Of a DNA stretch of 64,000 nucleotides, positions 53,607 through 61,882 are shown in pieces; within the stretch, counting starts at the first letter, position 1, and each line of letters starts with the position of its first letter. The stretch comes from JBBQLG01 sp964251665 (lineage in GTDB: Bacteria; Bacteroidota; Bacteroidia; Cytophagales; Spirosomataceae). Below the pieces are notes generated by a model that worked only from the letters and a program-made list of their open reading frames with translations, made no database searches and had not been told where the DNA came from. The stretch is taken from NCBI GenBank assembly GCA_964251665.1, contig CAXUKO010000009.1:197996-261995 (forward strand), read 5' to 3'. The position numbers were made by a program, and so were the translations under genes.

Positions 53607-54929
53607 ATGAAAACGCAACGCAAATGGCAATACCTGACGCTGGCCGGTGTGCTGACGCTTGGTGGCTGTACAACCAGCCGTCAGACGGCCCAAACCGGCG
53701 AAGCCGACGACCTGTATGGTACGTCCGGCAACGCGGCTGTGTATGCCAGCAACTCGTCGGATGATTATCAGCCATCACGGCAATCGTCGCAGCAGTATAG
53801 CCGCAACGGGCGGACCAGCAATCAGTACGCCCGTAACGGAAATCAATACGGGCGCAACACTAACCCGGACTACGCGGACGGGCAGAACGGTGATGGTTCG
53901 CTGGCGGATTATTATACCGATTCGCTGACGACCCGTAAGGTGCAGCGCGGTCTTTCGCCCGATCCGGGCTGGGGCAATGCGTACGGTCAGGGGTATAACA
54001 ACGGGTATAATTCGGCCCTGGCCTACAATAATCCGTATTACAATCCGTACCGCTGGAACTCCTGGGGTGGCTTTGGCTCAAACTCCTTCTACGGTGGGCT
54101 GGGTTTAGGGCTGGGTATCGGTTCGGCCTTTGGGTACGGCTACAGTCCGTTTGGCTACGGCGGTTTTGGCGGGTATAGTCCATTTGGGTACAGCCCCTTC
54201 GGATATAGCAGCTTCGCCTACAGCCCGTTTGGGTATGGCTATAGTCCCTTTGGCTACGGCTACAACAGCTTTTATAGTCCGTTTGGGTATGGTTATGGCG
54301 GAGGGTACGGTGGCTATTATGGAGGCACAGTGGCGTATAACAACGTTATTACCGGTGCCGATCCCTACCGCAACAACCGGACGTACGGCCCCCGTAACAC
54401 GTCTTCAAGCAGCCGCTACAACGGTGATTTCGTAAATGCTGCTCCCCGCAATGCAAATACGGGTGGTCGCCGGGCCAGTGATTACAGCGGTGCCTACAAC
54501 AACACCGGTTCAACCAACAACGGCAATAGCGCGTATTACTCGCGTCCAAGCAATAGCGGCAACAGCCGGGGCAACTACTACTATAGTGCACCTGCCAACA
54601 CAGCGGGTAACAGCGCCAGCAACAACACGTATTATTCGCGGCCGAGTAGTAGTGGCAGTAGCCGGGGTAATAGCAATTACACGCCCCCCAGCAGCAATGG
54701 TAACAGTTATGGCGGTAACAGCTACGGCAACAGCCGGGGTAGCTACAGCCAGCCAAGCTATCAGCAGCAGTCGCAGTCACGGTCTTACTCGCAGCCATCT
54801 TATTCGGCACCGTCGTATAACTCAGGTAGTCGGGGTAGTTTCTCGGCACCGTCGGGTGGCGGGGGCGGATTCTCCGGCGGTGGCGGTGGTGGCCACAGCA
54901 GTGGTGGTGGCAGCCGCGGGCCGCGTTAA
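53607..54929 (+). CDS. Gly/Tyr/Ser-rich repetitive lipoprotein
   Basis: 440 residues from the ATG at 53607, preferred because it gives a normal signal and lipobox LGGC (Cys21); the frame extends to 53520 inside the promoter. The middle (about 160-270) is a run of YSPFGYG and FGYSPFGY-type repeats, the end a Ser/Tyr/Gln-rich part closing with a Gly-rich tail (SGGGGGGHSSGGG). No catalytic domain. Probably a surface-exposed, flexible or adhesive lipoprotein. Repeats make it prone to length change. Confidence 0.8.
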   Translation: MKTQRKWQYLTLAGVLTLGGCTTSRQTAQTGEADDLYGTSGNAAVYASNSSDDYQPSRQSSQQYSRNGRTSNQYARNGNQYGRNTNPDYADGQNGDGSLADYYTDSLTTRKVQRGLSPDPGWGNAYGQGYNNGYNSALAYNNPYYNPYRWNSWGGFGSNSFYGGLGLGLGIGSAFGYGYSPFGYGGFGGYSPFGYSPFGYSSFAYSPFGYGYSPFGYGYNSFYSPFGYGYGGGYGGYYGGTVAYNNVITGADPYRNNRTYGPRNTSSSSRYNGDFVNAAPRNANTGGRRASDYSGAYNNTGSTNNGNSAYYSRPSNSGNSRGNYYYSAPANTAGNSASNNTYYSRPSSSGSSRGNSNYTPPSSNGNSYGGNSYGNSRGSYSQPSYQQQSQSRSYSQPSYSAPSYNSGSRGSFSAPSGGGGGFSGGGGGGHSSGGGSRGPR

Positions 54930-54955
54930 TTAGATTTTAATTGATTTTTGTCTTG

Positions 54956-54992
54956 AAAAGCCCCGCCTGTTACGACAATAGGCGGGGTTTTT
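54956..54992 (+). terminator. intrinsic terminator after repetitive lipoprotein gene
   Basis: CCCCGCCT (54961-54968) with AGGCGGGG (54980-54987) followed by T-run. Confidence 0.9.
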
Positions 54993-55104
54993 CGTTTACC
55001 TACCAACAGGACGAACAGACCGCAGGTTAGACCAGTTAAACCTTACGAACCCGTTGCTGTCTATTCATTAAATGCCCTGTTTTTATCTTTCACAGCTATC
55101 TGCC

Positions 55105-56706
55105 ATGAAACACGTTCTTTTTTCTGTCGCTTTAGTACTTACGGCCCGACTGGGTTTCGGACAAGGTAGTGCCGCCGAATATGCCGATGATGCGTTCCGG
55201 TATTCTAATTTCAACCAGACGGGTACGGCGCGGTTCCGGGGTTTAGGCGGTAATCAGACTGCACTCGGAGGAGATGCCAGTAATGTGTTTGGTAACCCGG
55301 CCGGATTGGGGTTTTATAACCGCTCAGAGTTGAGCATCAGCCCATCTGTTAATCTGACATCCAACAAAAGTTCGTACCTCGGTAGTACGTCAACGGCCAC
55401 CAACTCGAACGTCAACATCGCGCAGTTCGGCGTTATTTTCGCCGGTCGGGGCAACACCACCAATACGACGCTGCGCCGGTCTAATTTTGGCATATCGTAT
55501 TCGCAGTCGGTTAACTTCAGCGAGCAGGTGCTGGCATCGGGTACCAACCGAAACACCAACTCGTCTATTGTGCAGCAGTATATTAACGGGGCTAACACCT
55601 CGAATAATGGCCGTGGGGATAGCGCAGGTGAACTTAATGCGGCTTATGACCCTTCTACCGGTCAGGCTGACTTTATTGAAGCGGCTGCTTATCAATTGTA
55701 TCTGATTAACCCGACAGATCTGGGTACGCAAGGCTCTGGACCACCCTACACGCGTCTCGACGCCAACGTTCCCTTGAGTCAGCAGGCAGTCATTAACCGG
55801 ACTGGTGCCCATTCTCAATGGACACTAGCATACGCCGGTAATTTCAATGACAAATTTTATGTCGGCGGCTCACTTGCCATTACACATTTGAAGTATACGT
55901 CTGACTTTACGCTTCGTGAAACACCAATTGGTGGGGTTGCGTATAATAATTACGGCCAGAATAACTTGTTGAACGTAACCGGCAATGGCATTGGCTTGTC
56001 ACTTGGCGCGATTTATAAAATCGACCCCAGTTTTCAGGTAGGTGCAACATTCATTTCACCTACTTTCTCCGGGGTTCACGAAACGTTTGATCAGTCTCTT
56101 TTTGCATTCCCCAGAGACCCCGCTTTAATAGCTAAATATAATTCGCCCAATCCACACATACCTAACACGATTAGTGTTCCGTCCAACGACTTCGATTATA
56201 CGCTGACGACTCCGCTACGGGCATCGGCGGGCGCTACCTACTTCATTGGTGACGGTAAGGTGGGTTTTCTCACTGCGACGGCTGAATACGTCGGCTATTC
56301 GGGGATGCGGATTGGCACATCAGCCTACAGCAACACGCAGGATAACCAGGCCTTCCACGACGACGTGAAGTACAATGTGCAGCAGACCTACCAGAACGTG
56401 GTCAATTTCCGGGCGGGTGCCGAGTTCCGGGCGGGTTTACTCCGTCTGCGGGCTGGAGCCGCGTATATGCCGTCAGCGTACAAAATCGACCTCGACCGCG
56501 TACCGAAATCAGACCGATCTATGGTACAGTTATCTGCCGGATTGGGCGTTCGGAATCAGCGGTTTTTTGCTGATGCTTCCGGTTCATATATGGCCACAAA
56601 AACAGGATTTTCGCCCTACACCCTGCCCAGCGACGCCGATACACCAACGGTTGCCACTACGCAGAACCGCACGAACGTTACCCTGTCATTCGGGGTGTTC
56701 TTTTGA
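55105..56706 (+). CDS. OMPP1/FadL/TodX-family outer-membrane protein
   Basis: 533 residues from the ATG at 55105 (MKHVLFSVALVLTARLGFGQ), which opens a proper signal peptide. FRYSNFNQTGTARFRGLGGN, ALGGDASNVFGNPAGLGFYN is the FadL-type N-terminal hatch motif (NPAG). The rest is a beta-barrel ending LSFGVFF. Imports hydrophobic compounds across the outer membrane in characterised relatives. Own terminator at 56732-56776. Confidence 0.9.
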   Translation: MKHVLFSVALVLTARLGFGQGSAAEYADDAFRYSNFNQTGTARFRGLGGNQTALGGDASNVFGNPAGLGFYNRSELSISPSVNLTSNKSSYLGSTSTATNSNVNIAQFGVIFAGRGNTTNTTLRRSNFGISYSQSVNFSEQVLASGTNRNTNSSIVQQYINGANTSNNGRGDSAGELNAAYDPSTGQADFIEAAAYQLYLINPTDLGTQGSGPPYTRLDANVPLSQQAVINRTGAHSQWTLAYAGNFNDKFYVGGSLAITHLKYTSDFTLRETPIGGVAYNNYGQNNLLNVTGNGIGLSLGAIYKIDPSFQVGATFISPTFSGVHETFDQSLFAFPRDPALIAKYNSPNPHIPNTISVPSNDFDYTLTTPLRASAGATYFIGDGKVGFLTATAEYVGYSGMRIGTSAYSNTQDNQAFHDDVKYNVQQTYQNVVNFRAGAEFRAGLLRLRAGAAYMPSAYKIDLDRVPKSDRSMVQLSAGLGVRNQRFFADASGSYMATKTGFSPYTLPSDADTPTVATTQNRTNVTLSFGVFF

Positions 56707-56731
56707 GATAGGTGATCAGGGATAACGTAGT

Positions 56732-56776
56732 AAGGGGTAAGTCGTAAGTGAATTCGTTCCTTACGACTTACCCCTT
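56732..56776. terminator. 17-bp terminator between FadL-type gene and aroK
   Basis: AAGGGGTAAGTCGTAAG (56732-56748) with its complement (56760-56776), followed by T-run; lies between convergent genes. Confidence 0.88.
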
Positions 56777-56779
56777 TTT

Positions 56780-57286
56780 TCACAACCAGTCGCCCAGCCG
56801 TCGGAGGAGTTCCTGTTCGTTGGTTTCGCCCGTAATGATAATGTCAGCCTGTTGGTAGAACGGAAGCCGTGCTTCGTAACGCTGCCGCAGATTCGTCAAT
56901 AAAGCCGGGTCGGTGTGATTGTAAAGCGGCCGGTCAGCCGTGGCGTGGGACAGCATCCGGTGATACAGCGTTTCGACAGGCACGTCTAAAAATACCGACA
57001 CGCCGGTTGCTTTGATGTATGTCATGTTGTCGTGAAAGCAGGGCATGCCTCCGCCCGTCGAAACAACCAGGCTATTACCGGCTCTAACCGTTCGCAACAC
57101 CCGGCATTCAACTTCCCGAAAATACGCTTCGCCCCGCTGCGCAAAGAGGGTACTGATGGGCAGCCCCTCCTCCCGCACAATAATCCGGTCGGTATCAACA
57201 AAGCGGTAATGCAATGCCCGCGCCAGCCGCTTACCCAGCGTACTCTTACCCGACGAAGGCATCCCAATAAGGAAGATGTTTTTCAT
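56780..57286 (-). CDS. aroK: shikimate kinase
   Basis: 168 residues. P-loop GMPSSGKST at 8-16, substrate-binding DTDRII and GGGMPCF, lid with DRPLYN. Phosphorylates shikimate in aromatic amino-acid synthesis. Upstream of the BT_3928-type gene's end is a long inverted repeat (57314-57373). Confidence 0.95.
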   Translation of the reverse strand: MKNIFLIGMPSSGKSTLGKRLARALHYRFVDTDRIIVREEGLPISTLFAQRGEAYFREVECRVLRTVRAGNSLVVSTGGGMPCFHDNMTYIKATGVSVFLDVPVETLYHRMLSHATADRPLYNHTDPALLTNLRQRYEARLPFYQQADIIITGETNEQELLRRLGDWL

Positions 57287-57313
57287 AAGTGAAAAAGTGA
57301 TTGAGTAATTGAA

Positions 57314-57373
57314 TGACTGAGTGATTGAGCGTACCAGCCTGCTCTTTCACCCTTTCGCTCAATCACTCAGTCA
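57314..57373. repeat. 18-bp inverted repeat of the TCACTCAGTCA family
   Basis: TGACTGAGTGATTGAGCG (57314-57331) and CGCTCAATCACTCAGTCA (57356-57373), 24-nt loop. The right arm overlaps the last codons and stop of the BT_3928-like gene. The same motif (16 of 18) occurs at 5861-5878. Confidence 0.75.
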
Positions 57374-58505
57374 CTAATTTTTCTACCTCGGCTACAGTGG
57401 GGGTGGTATTGTAATGCCATTTACCTTTCACCACACCATTGCTGAGCAGCCAGGTGCCCGGATTGGAACGCATGATGGTTTTCAGTACGGTGGCATCGGC
57501 CTGGTAAGCAGGTAGGTCGAGCTGGTATTCGGTCTGGAAGCGTTTGATTTCGTCCGTGCTGACCGACGTGAGGATAATGGGCATTACGCGGCTTCCTTTT
57601 AAGCCGTTTACCAGTGAACGGATGGCCGGAATGGTGCCCGCGTCAATGTCCTTCGTCGTTTTGATGATGACAAACAGCTTCGTTCCCTCAAACGTCTGGG
57701 GCGTGAAATCACCGGCATCGTTCCAGACGCGGTAGTCTGTGATTTTGGGCTTAGCCTTTTCGTTTACCAGCACCATCTCCTTGAACTTATAGGTCGTATC
57801 GGTCGGGTAAGTAGCAAAGGTCGACTGCTTGCCGTCTTTCTCGACAATGTAGTTGTACCGCAGCGGCTCAGAGGGCTTCATCTGAACCGGAATGTTTTTA
57901 CCCACGGCATAAGGCAGCATATCGACCGGCGGTAGAAACTGAATCGCGTATACCCCTAATCCCAGCGACAACAACGCCGTCAGCGCGACGAGCCAGCCTG
58001 TTTTGCGGGGTGTAATGCGTTTCCGGTGACCGATGATGAACAGAATCAGCACCATCAGCACAACGTCTTTTGTAAACGACGTCCAGGGCTTTAACTTGAT
58101 AGCCTCGCCAAAACACCCGCAGTCCGTGACGCGGTTGAAATAGGCCGAATAAAACGTCAGGAAGGTAAAAAAGGTGATTAGCAGCAGTAAGATCCACGAC
58201 GTAACCTTCGGCCGGTAGCCCGCCAGCAAGGCCACACCCAGCACAATTTCACTGGCGCAGAACAGCACCGACATGGCCAGCGTGAGCGGCACCAGACTCA
58301 TAAAGAAGCCGTGCAGCAGCGGAATATCCTGGGCAAAGACCTCAAAATATTCTTCAAACTTAATCTGTGTACCGACCGGGTCATTAAGCTTAATCAGGCC
58401 CGACACGATGAACACCGTTCCCACCAGCAGGCGGGCGATGCGGGCAGCGGTAGTCATGGCAGGTGTACCGGTCTTAATTCTGGGTTGGGGCGTTGCGGTT
58501 TGCAT
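57363..58505 (-). CDS. BT_3928-family DoxX-like membrane protein
   Basis: 380 residues; Met17 (58457) is an alternative start closer to the first helix. DoxX-type four-helix membrane part (VGTVFIVSGLIKLNDPVGTQ, then helices at about 65-160), followed by another helix and a periplasmic thioredoxin-like C-terminal part (about 250-378). The family occurs beside DUF1599 and folP in Bacteroidota, as here. Role unknown, perhaps a redox or quinone-linked membrane protein. Confidence 0.87.
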   Translation of the reverse strand: MQTATPQPRIKTGTPAMTTAARIARLLVGTVFIVSGLIKLNDPVGTQIKFEEYFEVFAQDIPLLHGFFMSLVPLTLAMSVLFCASEIVLGVALLAGYRPKVTSWILLLLITFFTFLTFYSAYFNRVTDCGCFGEAIKLKPWTSFTKDVVLMVLILFIIGHRKRITPRKTGWLVALTALLSLGLGVYAIQFLPPVDMLPYAVGKNIPVQMKPSEPLRYNYIVEKDGKQSTFATYPTDTTYKFKEMVLVNEKAKPKITDYRVWNDAGDFTPQTFEGTKLFVIIKTTKDIDAGTIPAIRSLVNGLKGSRVMPIILTSVSTDEIKRFQTEYQLDLPAYQADATVLKTIMRSNPGTWLLSNGVVKGKWHYNTTPTVAEVEKLVTE

Positions 58506-58529
58506 ATGGACGCTAAAAAGAATTTATAC

Positions 58530-58600
58530 AAGGAGAACGCCGAGAAGAATTCTTAGATAATTAGTCTTTGTGTTCTCCGTGAAACCTCCGTTTCTCTGTG
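58530..58600. repeat. CTCCGTG/CTCTGTG repeat block
   Basis: Between BT_3928 and DUF1599 genes: GTTCTCCGTGAAACCTCCG, TTTCTCTGTG and the inverted GGAGAAC (58532-58538) with GTTCTCC (58572-58578). Similar short CTCTGTG/CTCCGTG strings are known to me as widespread intergenic repeats of unclear origin. Confidence 0.5.
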
Positions 58601-58610
58601 TTTATTTCAC

Positions 58611-59153
58611 CTACAATTCACTAAGTTTTATCAGACAGAAAACGGCGTAATTGATCATATCCATATAATTGGCGTCTACACCTTCCGACACCAGCGTGGC
58701 ACCCGCATTATCCTCGATCTGCTTCGTCCGCAGCAGTTTCATCAGAATGATATCCGTCATCGAACTAACGCGCATTTGTCGCCAGGCTTCACCGTAATCG
58801 TGGTTTTTAGCGAACAGCAGCGACATCACCCGACTAATCTCCTGTTCGTACAGTTGTTCCAGTTCGGGCGTGGGAATATCCATACGGGTTTGGCTGTCGG
58901 CTAACTGCATCTGAATCAACGCCATCACACAATAATTAATGATGCCGACAAACTCCGGTTCGATGCCCTCCCCCACTTTACTGACGCCCGTTTCCTGCAA
59001 GGTACGAATGCGCTGAGCCTTAATGTAAATCTGGTCGGTGATGCTCGACAGCCGCAAAATGCGCCAGGCCGTGCCATAATCCTGATTTTTTTTTAGAAAC
59101 AAGGCCTTGCAACGGTCAATTACCTGCCGATATTGGGATTCAGTAGTTTGCAT
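58611..59153 (-). CDS. DUF1599 (nucleotide modification-associated) protein with tandem duplication
   Basis: 180 residues from the ATG at 59153; the longer frame to 59201 begins with TTG. Two copies of one module: CKALFLKKNQDYGTAWRILR..INYCVMALIQM and VMSLLFAKNHDYGEAWRQMR..INYAVFCLIKL. DUF1599 is found in phage and in Bacteroidota and is suspected to act on nucleotides. It is divergent from folP and shares the intergenic repeat with BT_3928. Confidence 0.85.
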   Translation of the reverse strand: MQTTESQYRQVIDRCKALFLKKNQDYGTAWRILRLSSITDQIYIKAQRIRTLQETGVSKVGEGIEPEFVGIINYCVMALIQMQLADSQTRMDIPTPELEQLYEQEISRVMSLLFAKNHDYGEAWRQMRVSSMTDIILMKLLRTKQIEDNAGATLVSEGVDANYMDMINYAVFCLIKLSEL

Positions 59154-59248
59154 AAAGTCAGTGAGCGGCTCCGCCAGGTCGGTATGTCTGTAGGTAAACA
59201 ACTTACCAACTCAGGCGAAGCTACTTACCGACTTACCGACTAAAAGAT

Positions 59249-60127
59249 ATGCTCAAAGTTACAAAAAAAACGCTTGGGCGGCACTCCGCGGGACGGCACT
59301 CCCTGAACTGTCGGGGACGGCTGGTTGACCTGAGCCAGCCGGTGGTGATGGGCATTCTGAACCTGACGCCCGATTCATTCTTCGGAGGGAGCCGGATTGA
59401 GCCACTCAACAGCCATGAGATTACGACCCGGGCGGGTCAGATGCTAACCGATGGCGCTACCTTTCTGGACTTGGGCGGGTACTCGACCCGACCGGGAGCA
59501 ACCCCGGTTTCAGCCACCGAGGAGGCTGATCGGGTACTTCCAGCCATTGACCTGATACTAAGCCGGTATCCCGGCGCGCTGCTGTCGGTAGACACGTTCC
59601 GGGCGTCAGTGGCGCGGCAGGCTGTAGAAGCCGGAGCCGTTCTGGTGAATGACGTGTCAGGTGGCCTGCTCGACCCCGATATGTTTGCTACCGTGAGCAA
59701 ATTGGGGGTTCCCTATGTGTTGATGCACATGCGCGGCACTCCCCAAACGATGGCCTCGCTGGCTCATTATACCGACCTGGTTACCGAAGTAATTGACGAA
59801 CTACAAGGGCAACTGCACCAGTTGCGGGCGCTGGGTCAGGTCGATGTCATTCTCGATCCCGGATTCGGCTTCGCCAAAACGCCAGCCCATAATTTTCACT
59901 TGTTGAACGAACTGAGTGCATTTGATGTATTTGACGAACCGTTGCTGGTGGGTTTATCCCGCAAATCGACCATCTGGCGTACACTGAACACCACGCCCGA
60001 CGGCGCACTCAACGGAACCACCGTGCTTAACACGGTTGCCCTGCTCCGGGGAGCCTCTATTTTGCGGGTACATGATGTGCGCGAAGCCGTCGAAGCTGTA
60101 ACGCTCGTTAGCCAGCTGACCAATTAA
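59249..60127 (+). CDS. folP: dihydropteroate synthase
   Basis: 292 residues. TIM barrel with MGILNLTPDSFFGGSR (pterin-binding), LDLGGYSTRPGA, SVDTFRASVARQAVEAGAVL and LDPGFGFAKT. Joins p-aminobenzoate to the pterin pyrophosphate; sulfonamide target. Followed by murI 12 nt later, so co-transcribed. Confidence 0.96.
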   Translation: MLKVTKKTLGRHSAGRHSLNCRGRLVDLSQPVVMGILNLTPDSFFGGSRIEPLNSHEITTRAGQMLTDGATFLDLGGYSTRPGATPVSATEEADRVLPAIDLILSRYPGALLSVDTFRASVARQAVEAGAVLVNDVSGGLLDPDMFATVSKLGVPYVLMHMRGTPQTMASLAHYTDLVTEVIDELQGQLHQLRALGQVDVILDPGFGFAKTPAHNFHLLNELSAFDVFDEPLLVGLSRKSTIWRTLNTTPDGALNGTTVLNTVALLRGASILRVHDVREAVEAVTLVSQLTN

Positions 60128-60139
60128 TTTAGTTTCTAC

Positions 60140-60970
60140 ATGAGCGAGTATCATCCCATTGGCGTGTTCGACTCGGGCTACGGGGGGTTAACCGTACTGC
60201 GCGAAATCGTCCGTAAACTGCCCCAATACGATTATTTATACCTCGGCGATAATGCCCGGGCACCATATGGACCGCGCTCGTTTGAGACGGTCTATCACTA
60301 CACCCGACAATGCGTTCAGTACCTGTTTGAGCGGGGCTGCCGGTTAGTTATTCTGGCCTGTAACACGGCCTCCGCCAAAGCACTGCGTAATATTCAGCAA
60401 CTGGATTTACCCCGGATGGAACCGGGCTTGCGGGTGCTGGGCGTTATCCGGCCCACAACGGAAGTAATCGGGCGGTACTCCCAAACGGGGCAGGTGGGCA
60501 TCCTGGCTACGCGGGGTACGGTCACGTCGGATTCGTACCCCATCGAGATCGCCCGGCTTTTCCCCGATCTGCTTGTTTTTCAGGAAGCCTGCCCTATGTG
60601 GGTGCCGCTGGTCGAAAACGGTGAAGCGGAGTCGCCGGGAGCGGAGTATTTTATTCAAAAGCACCTGCACGAGTTATTGAGCCAGTCACCGGGTATCGAC
60701 ACGCTGCTGCTGGCCTGCACGCACTATCCGGTCCTGCTACCCAAAATCCGGCAGGCAATCCCACCCGACATGACGGTACTAAGTCAGGGGCCTATCGTGG
60801 CCGACAGCCTGGCCGATTATTTGGTGCGCCATCCTGAACTGGCGGCTCAGTGTAGTCAGGCGGGTAGACGTTGCTTTCTCACCACCGATTCAACTGAGGA
60901 GTTTGACCGTCAGGCCAGCCGGTTCTTTGGTGAGCCGGTCGCGTCGGAACGGGCTGCCGGATTGACATAA
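60140..60970 (+). CDS. murI: glutamate racemase
   Basis: 276 residues. Asp11 in GVFDSGYGG, Cys74 in LACNTASAK and Cys193 in LLACTHYPVLLP are the expected catalytic residues. Supplies D-glutamate for peptidoglycan. Second gene after folP. Confidence 0.97.
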   Translation: MSEYHPIGVFDSGYGGLTVLREIVRKLPQYDYLYLGDNARAPYGPRSFETVYHYTRQCVQYLFERGCRLVILACNTASAKALRNIQQLDLPRMEPGLRVLGVIRPTTEVIGRYSQTGQVGILATRGTVTSDSYPIEIARLFPDLLVFQEACPMWVPLVENGEAESPGAEYFIQKHLHELLSQSPGIDTLLLACTHYPVLLPKIRQAIPPDMTVLSQGPIVADSLADYLVRHPELAAQCSQAGRRCFLTTDSTEEFDRQASRFFGEPVASERAAGLT

Positions 60971-60995
60971 AAAAAGCCGCCCGGATTGGGCGGCT
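60971..60995. terminator. terminator between murI and DUF3127 gene
   Basis: AGCCGCCC (60975-60982) with GGGCGGCT (60988-60995); A-run on the left becomes a T-run for the minus-strand gene, which it fits best. Confidence 0.85.
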
Positions 60996-61016
60996 ATCTC
61001 AATTTGTGTCAACTGC

Positions 61017-61421
61017 TTAGAACGGCAGGTCGTTGCTTTCTTCCTCGAAGGTCATGCCGAACGGGGTAGCGGCCGGCGAGGCAGGCGACGACGCCCCCGA
61101 CGTACGGGCCGGAGCTGATTCGGCACGACTGCTACCACCACTTTCGCCATCACCCGCTTCGATCCGCCAGGCGCGGGCTTCGGTGTACCAGCGGTCGTTG
61201 TATTCCCGCGATTCGAGGTTGAGCGTTACCTTCAGGGTATCCCCCGGCGCGTACTGCTTCAGATCGTTTGCTTTTTCACCCCAGGCCGTCAGGCACACTT
61301 TTTTGGGGAATTGATCGATGGTTTCGACCACAAAATCCTGCTTATTCCAGGGTCCTTTCTGGCTTTGTCCCGATACTTCGGGTAAGACTTTAATGAGTTT
61401 TCCGGTCAATTCCAGTGCCAT
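61017..61421 (-). CDS. DUF3127 OB-fold-like protein with SSB-type acidic tail
   Basis: 134 residues. N-terminal part is a compact beta-rich OB-like domain (LIKVLPEVSGQSQKGPWNKQ, KKVCLTAWGEKANDLKQYAP), the middle is Ser/Ala/Gly-rich linker, and the end EEESNDLPF copies the single-stranded-DNA-binding protein tip (DDDIPF type) that recruits repair proteins. Probably a nucleic-acid-binding SSB-like protein; not the main SSB. Confidence 0.82.
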   Translation of the reverse strand: MALELTGKLIKVLPEVSGQSQKGPWNKQDFVVETIDQFPKKVCLTAWGEKANDLKQYAPGDTLKVTLNLESREYNDRWYTEARAWRIEAGDGESGGSSRAESAPARTSGASSPASPAATPFGMTFEEESNDLPF

Positions 61422-61586
61422 GCGTCTGCGTGTTAATTGCTTCGTTTAATACGTGAAGTTACGAAATTTGATGGTAAGAACAGTGAAAAACGGGCAAATT
61501 TCGCCTGCTGACCGGGCTTTTATTCAGGTACTGAACTGACAGACAGAACATAGCCAAATTAGACCGGTAAAAATTCTAAATGGTCG

Positions 61587-61618
61587 TTTGGTACTCATAC
61601 CCGAAAATGATAGTTTTG
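61587..61618 (+). promoter_or_regulatory. tRNA-Leu promoter
   Basis: TTTG (61587-61590), 20-nt spacer, TAGTTTTG (61611-61618). Both consensus parts at ideal distance; tRNA starts 19 nt downstream. Confidence 0.65.
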
Positions 61619-61636
61619 CACCCACATTACGGATTT

Positions 61637-61718
61637 GGCCACGTGGTGAAACTGGTAGACACGCCATCTTGAGGGGGTGGTGCTGCAAGGCATGGGAGTT
61701 CGAGTCTCCCCGTGGTCA
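61637..61718 (+). tRNA. tRNA-Leu (anticodon GAG)
   Basis: Class II tRNA of 82 nt. Acceptor GGCCACG with CGTGGTC (one G-U pair), anticodon stem CCATC/GGTGG, loop TTGAGGG with anticodon GAG at 61671-61673, long variable arm 61681-61693, T-arm GGGAG/CTCCC with TTCGAGT. 3' CCA is not encoded. Decodes CUU/CUC. Confidence 0.95.
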
Positions 61719-61736
61719 CATAGAAAATTCATAATC

Positions 61737-61770
61737 AAGCACTTACATTCAGCTGTAAGTGCTTTTTTTA
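61737..61770 (+). terminator. terminator of tRNA-Leu
   Basis: AAGCACTTAC (61737-61746) with GTAAGTGCTT (61755-61764), then six T. Confidence 0.92.
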
Positions 61771-61882
61771 TGCTTAGGTACAGCATTGGGTTAACGTTTT
61801 TACCATGTACTTCTGATTGTATAACCCGCACCTTTAAAAATGGGTCAATCGTTCGGCGTTGCTTCGACCAAGTAACACCCCA

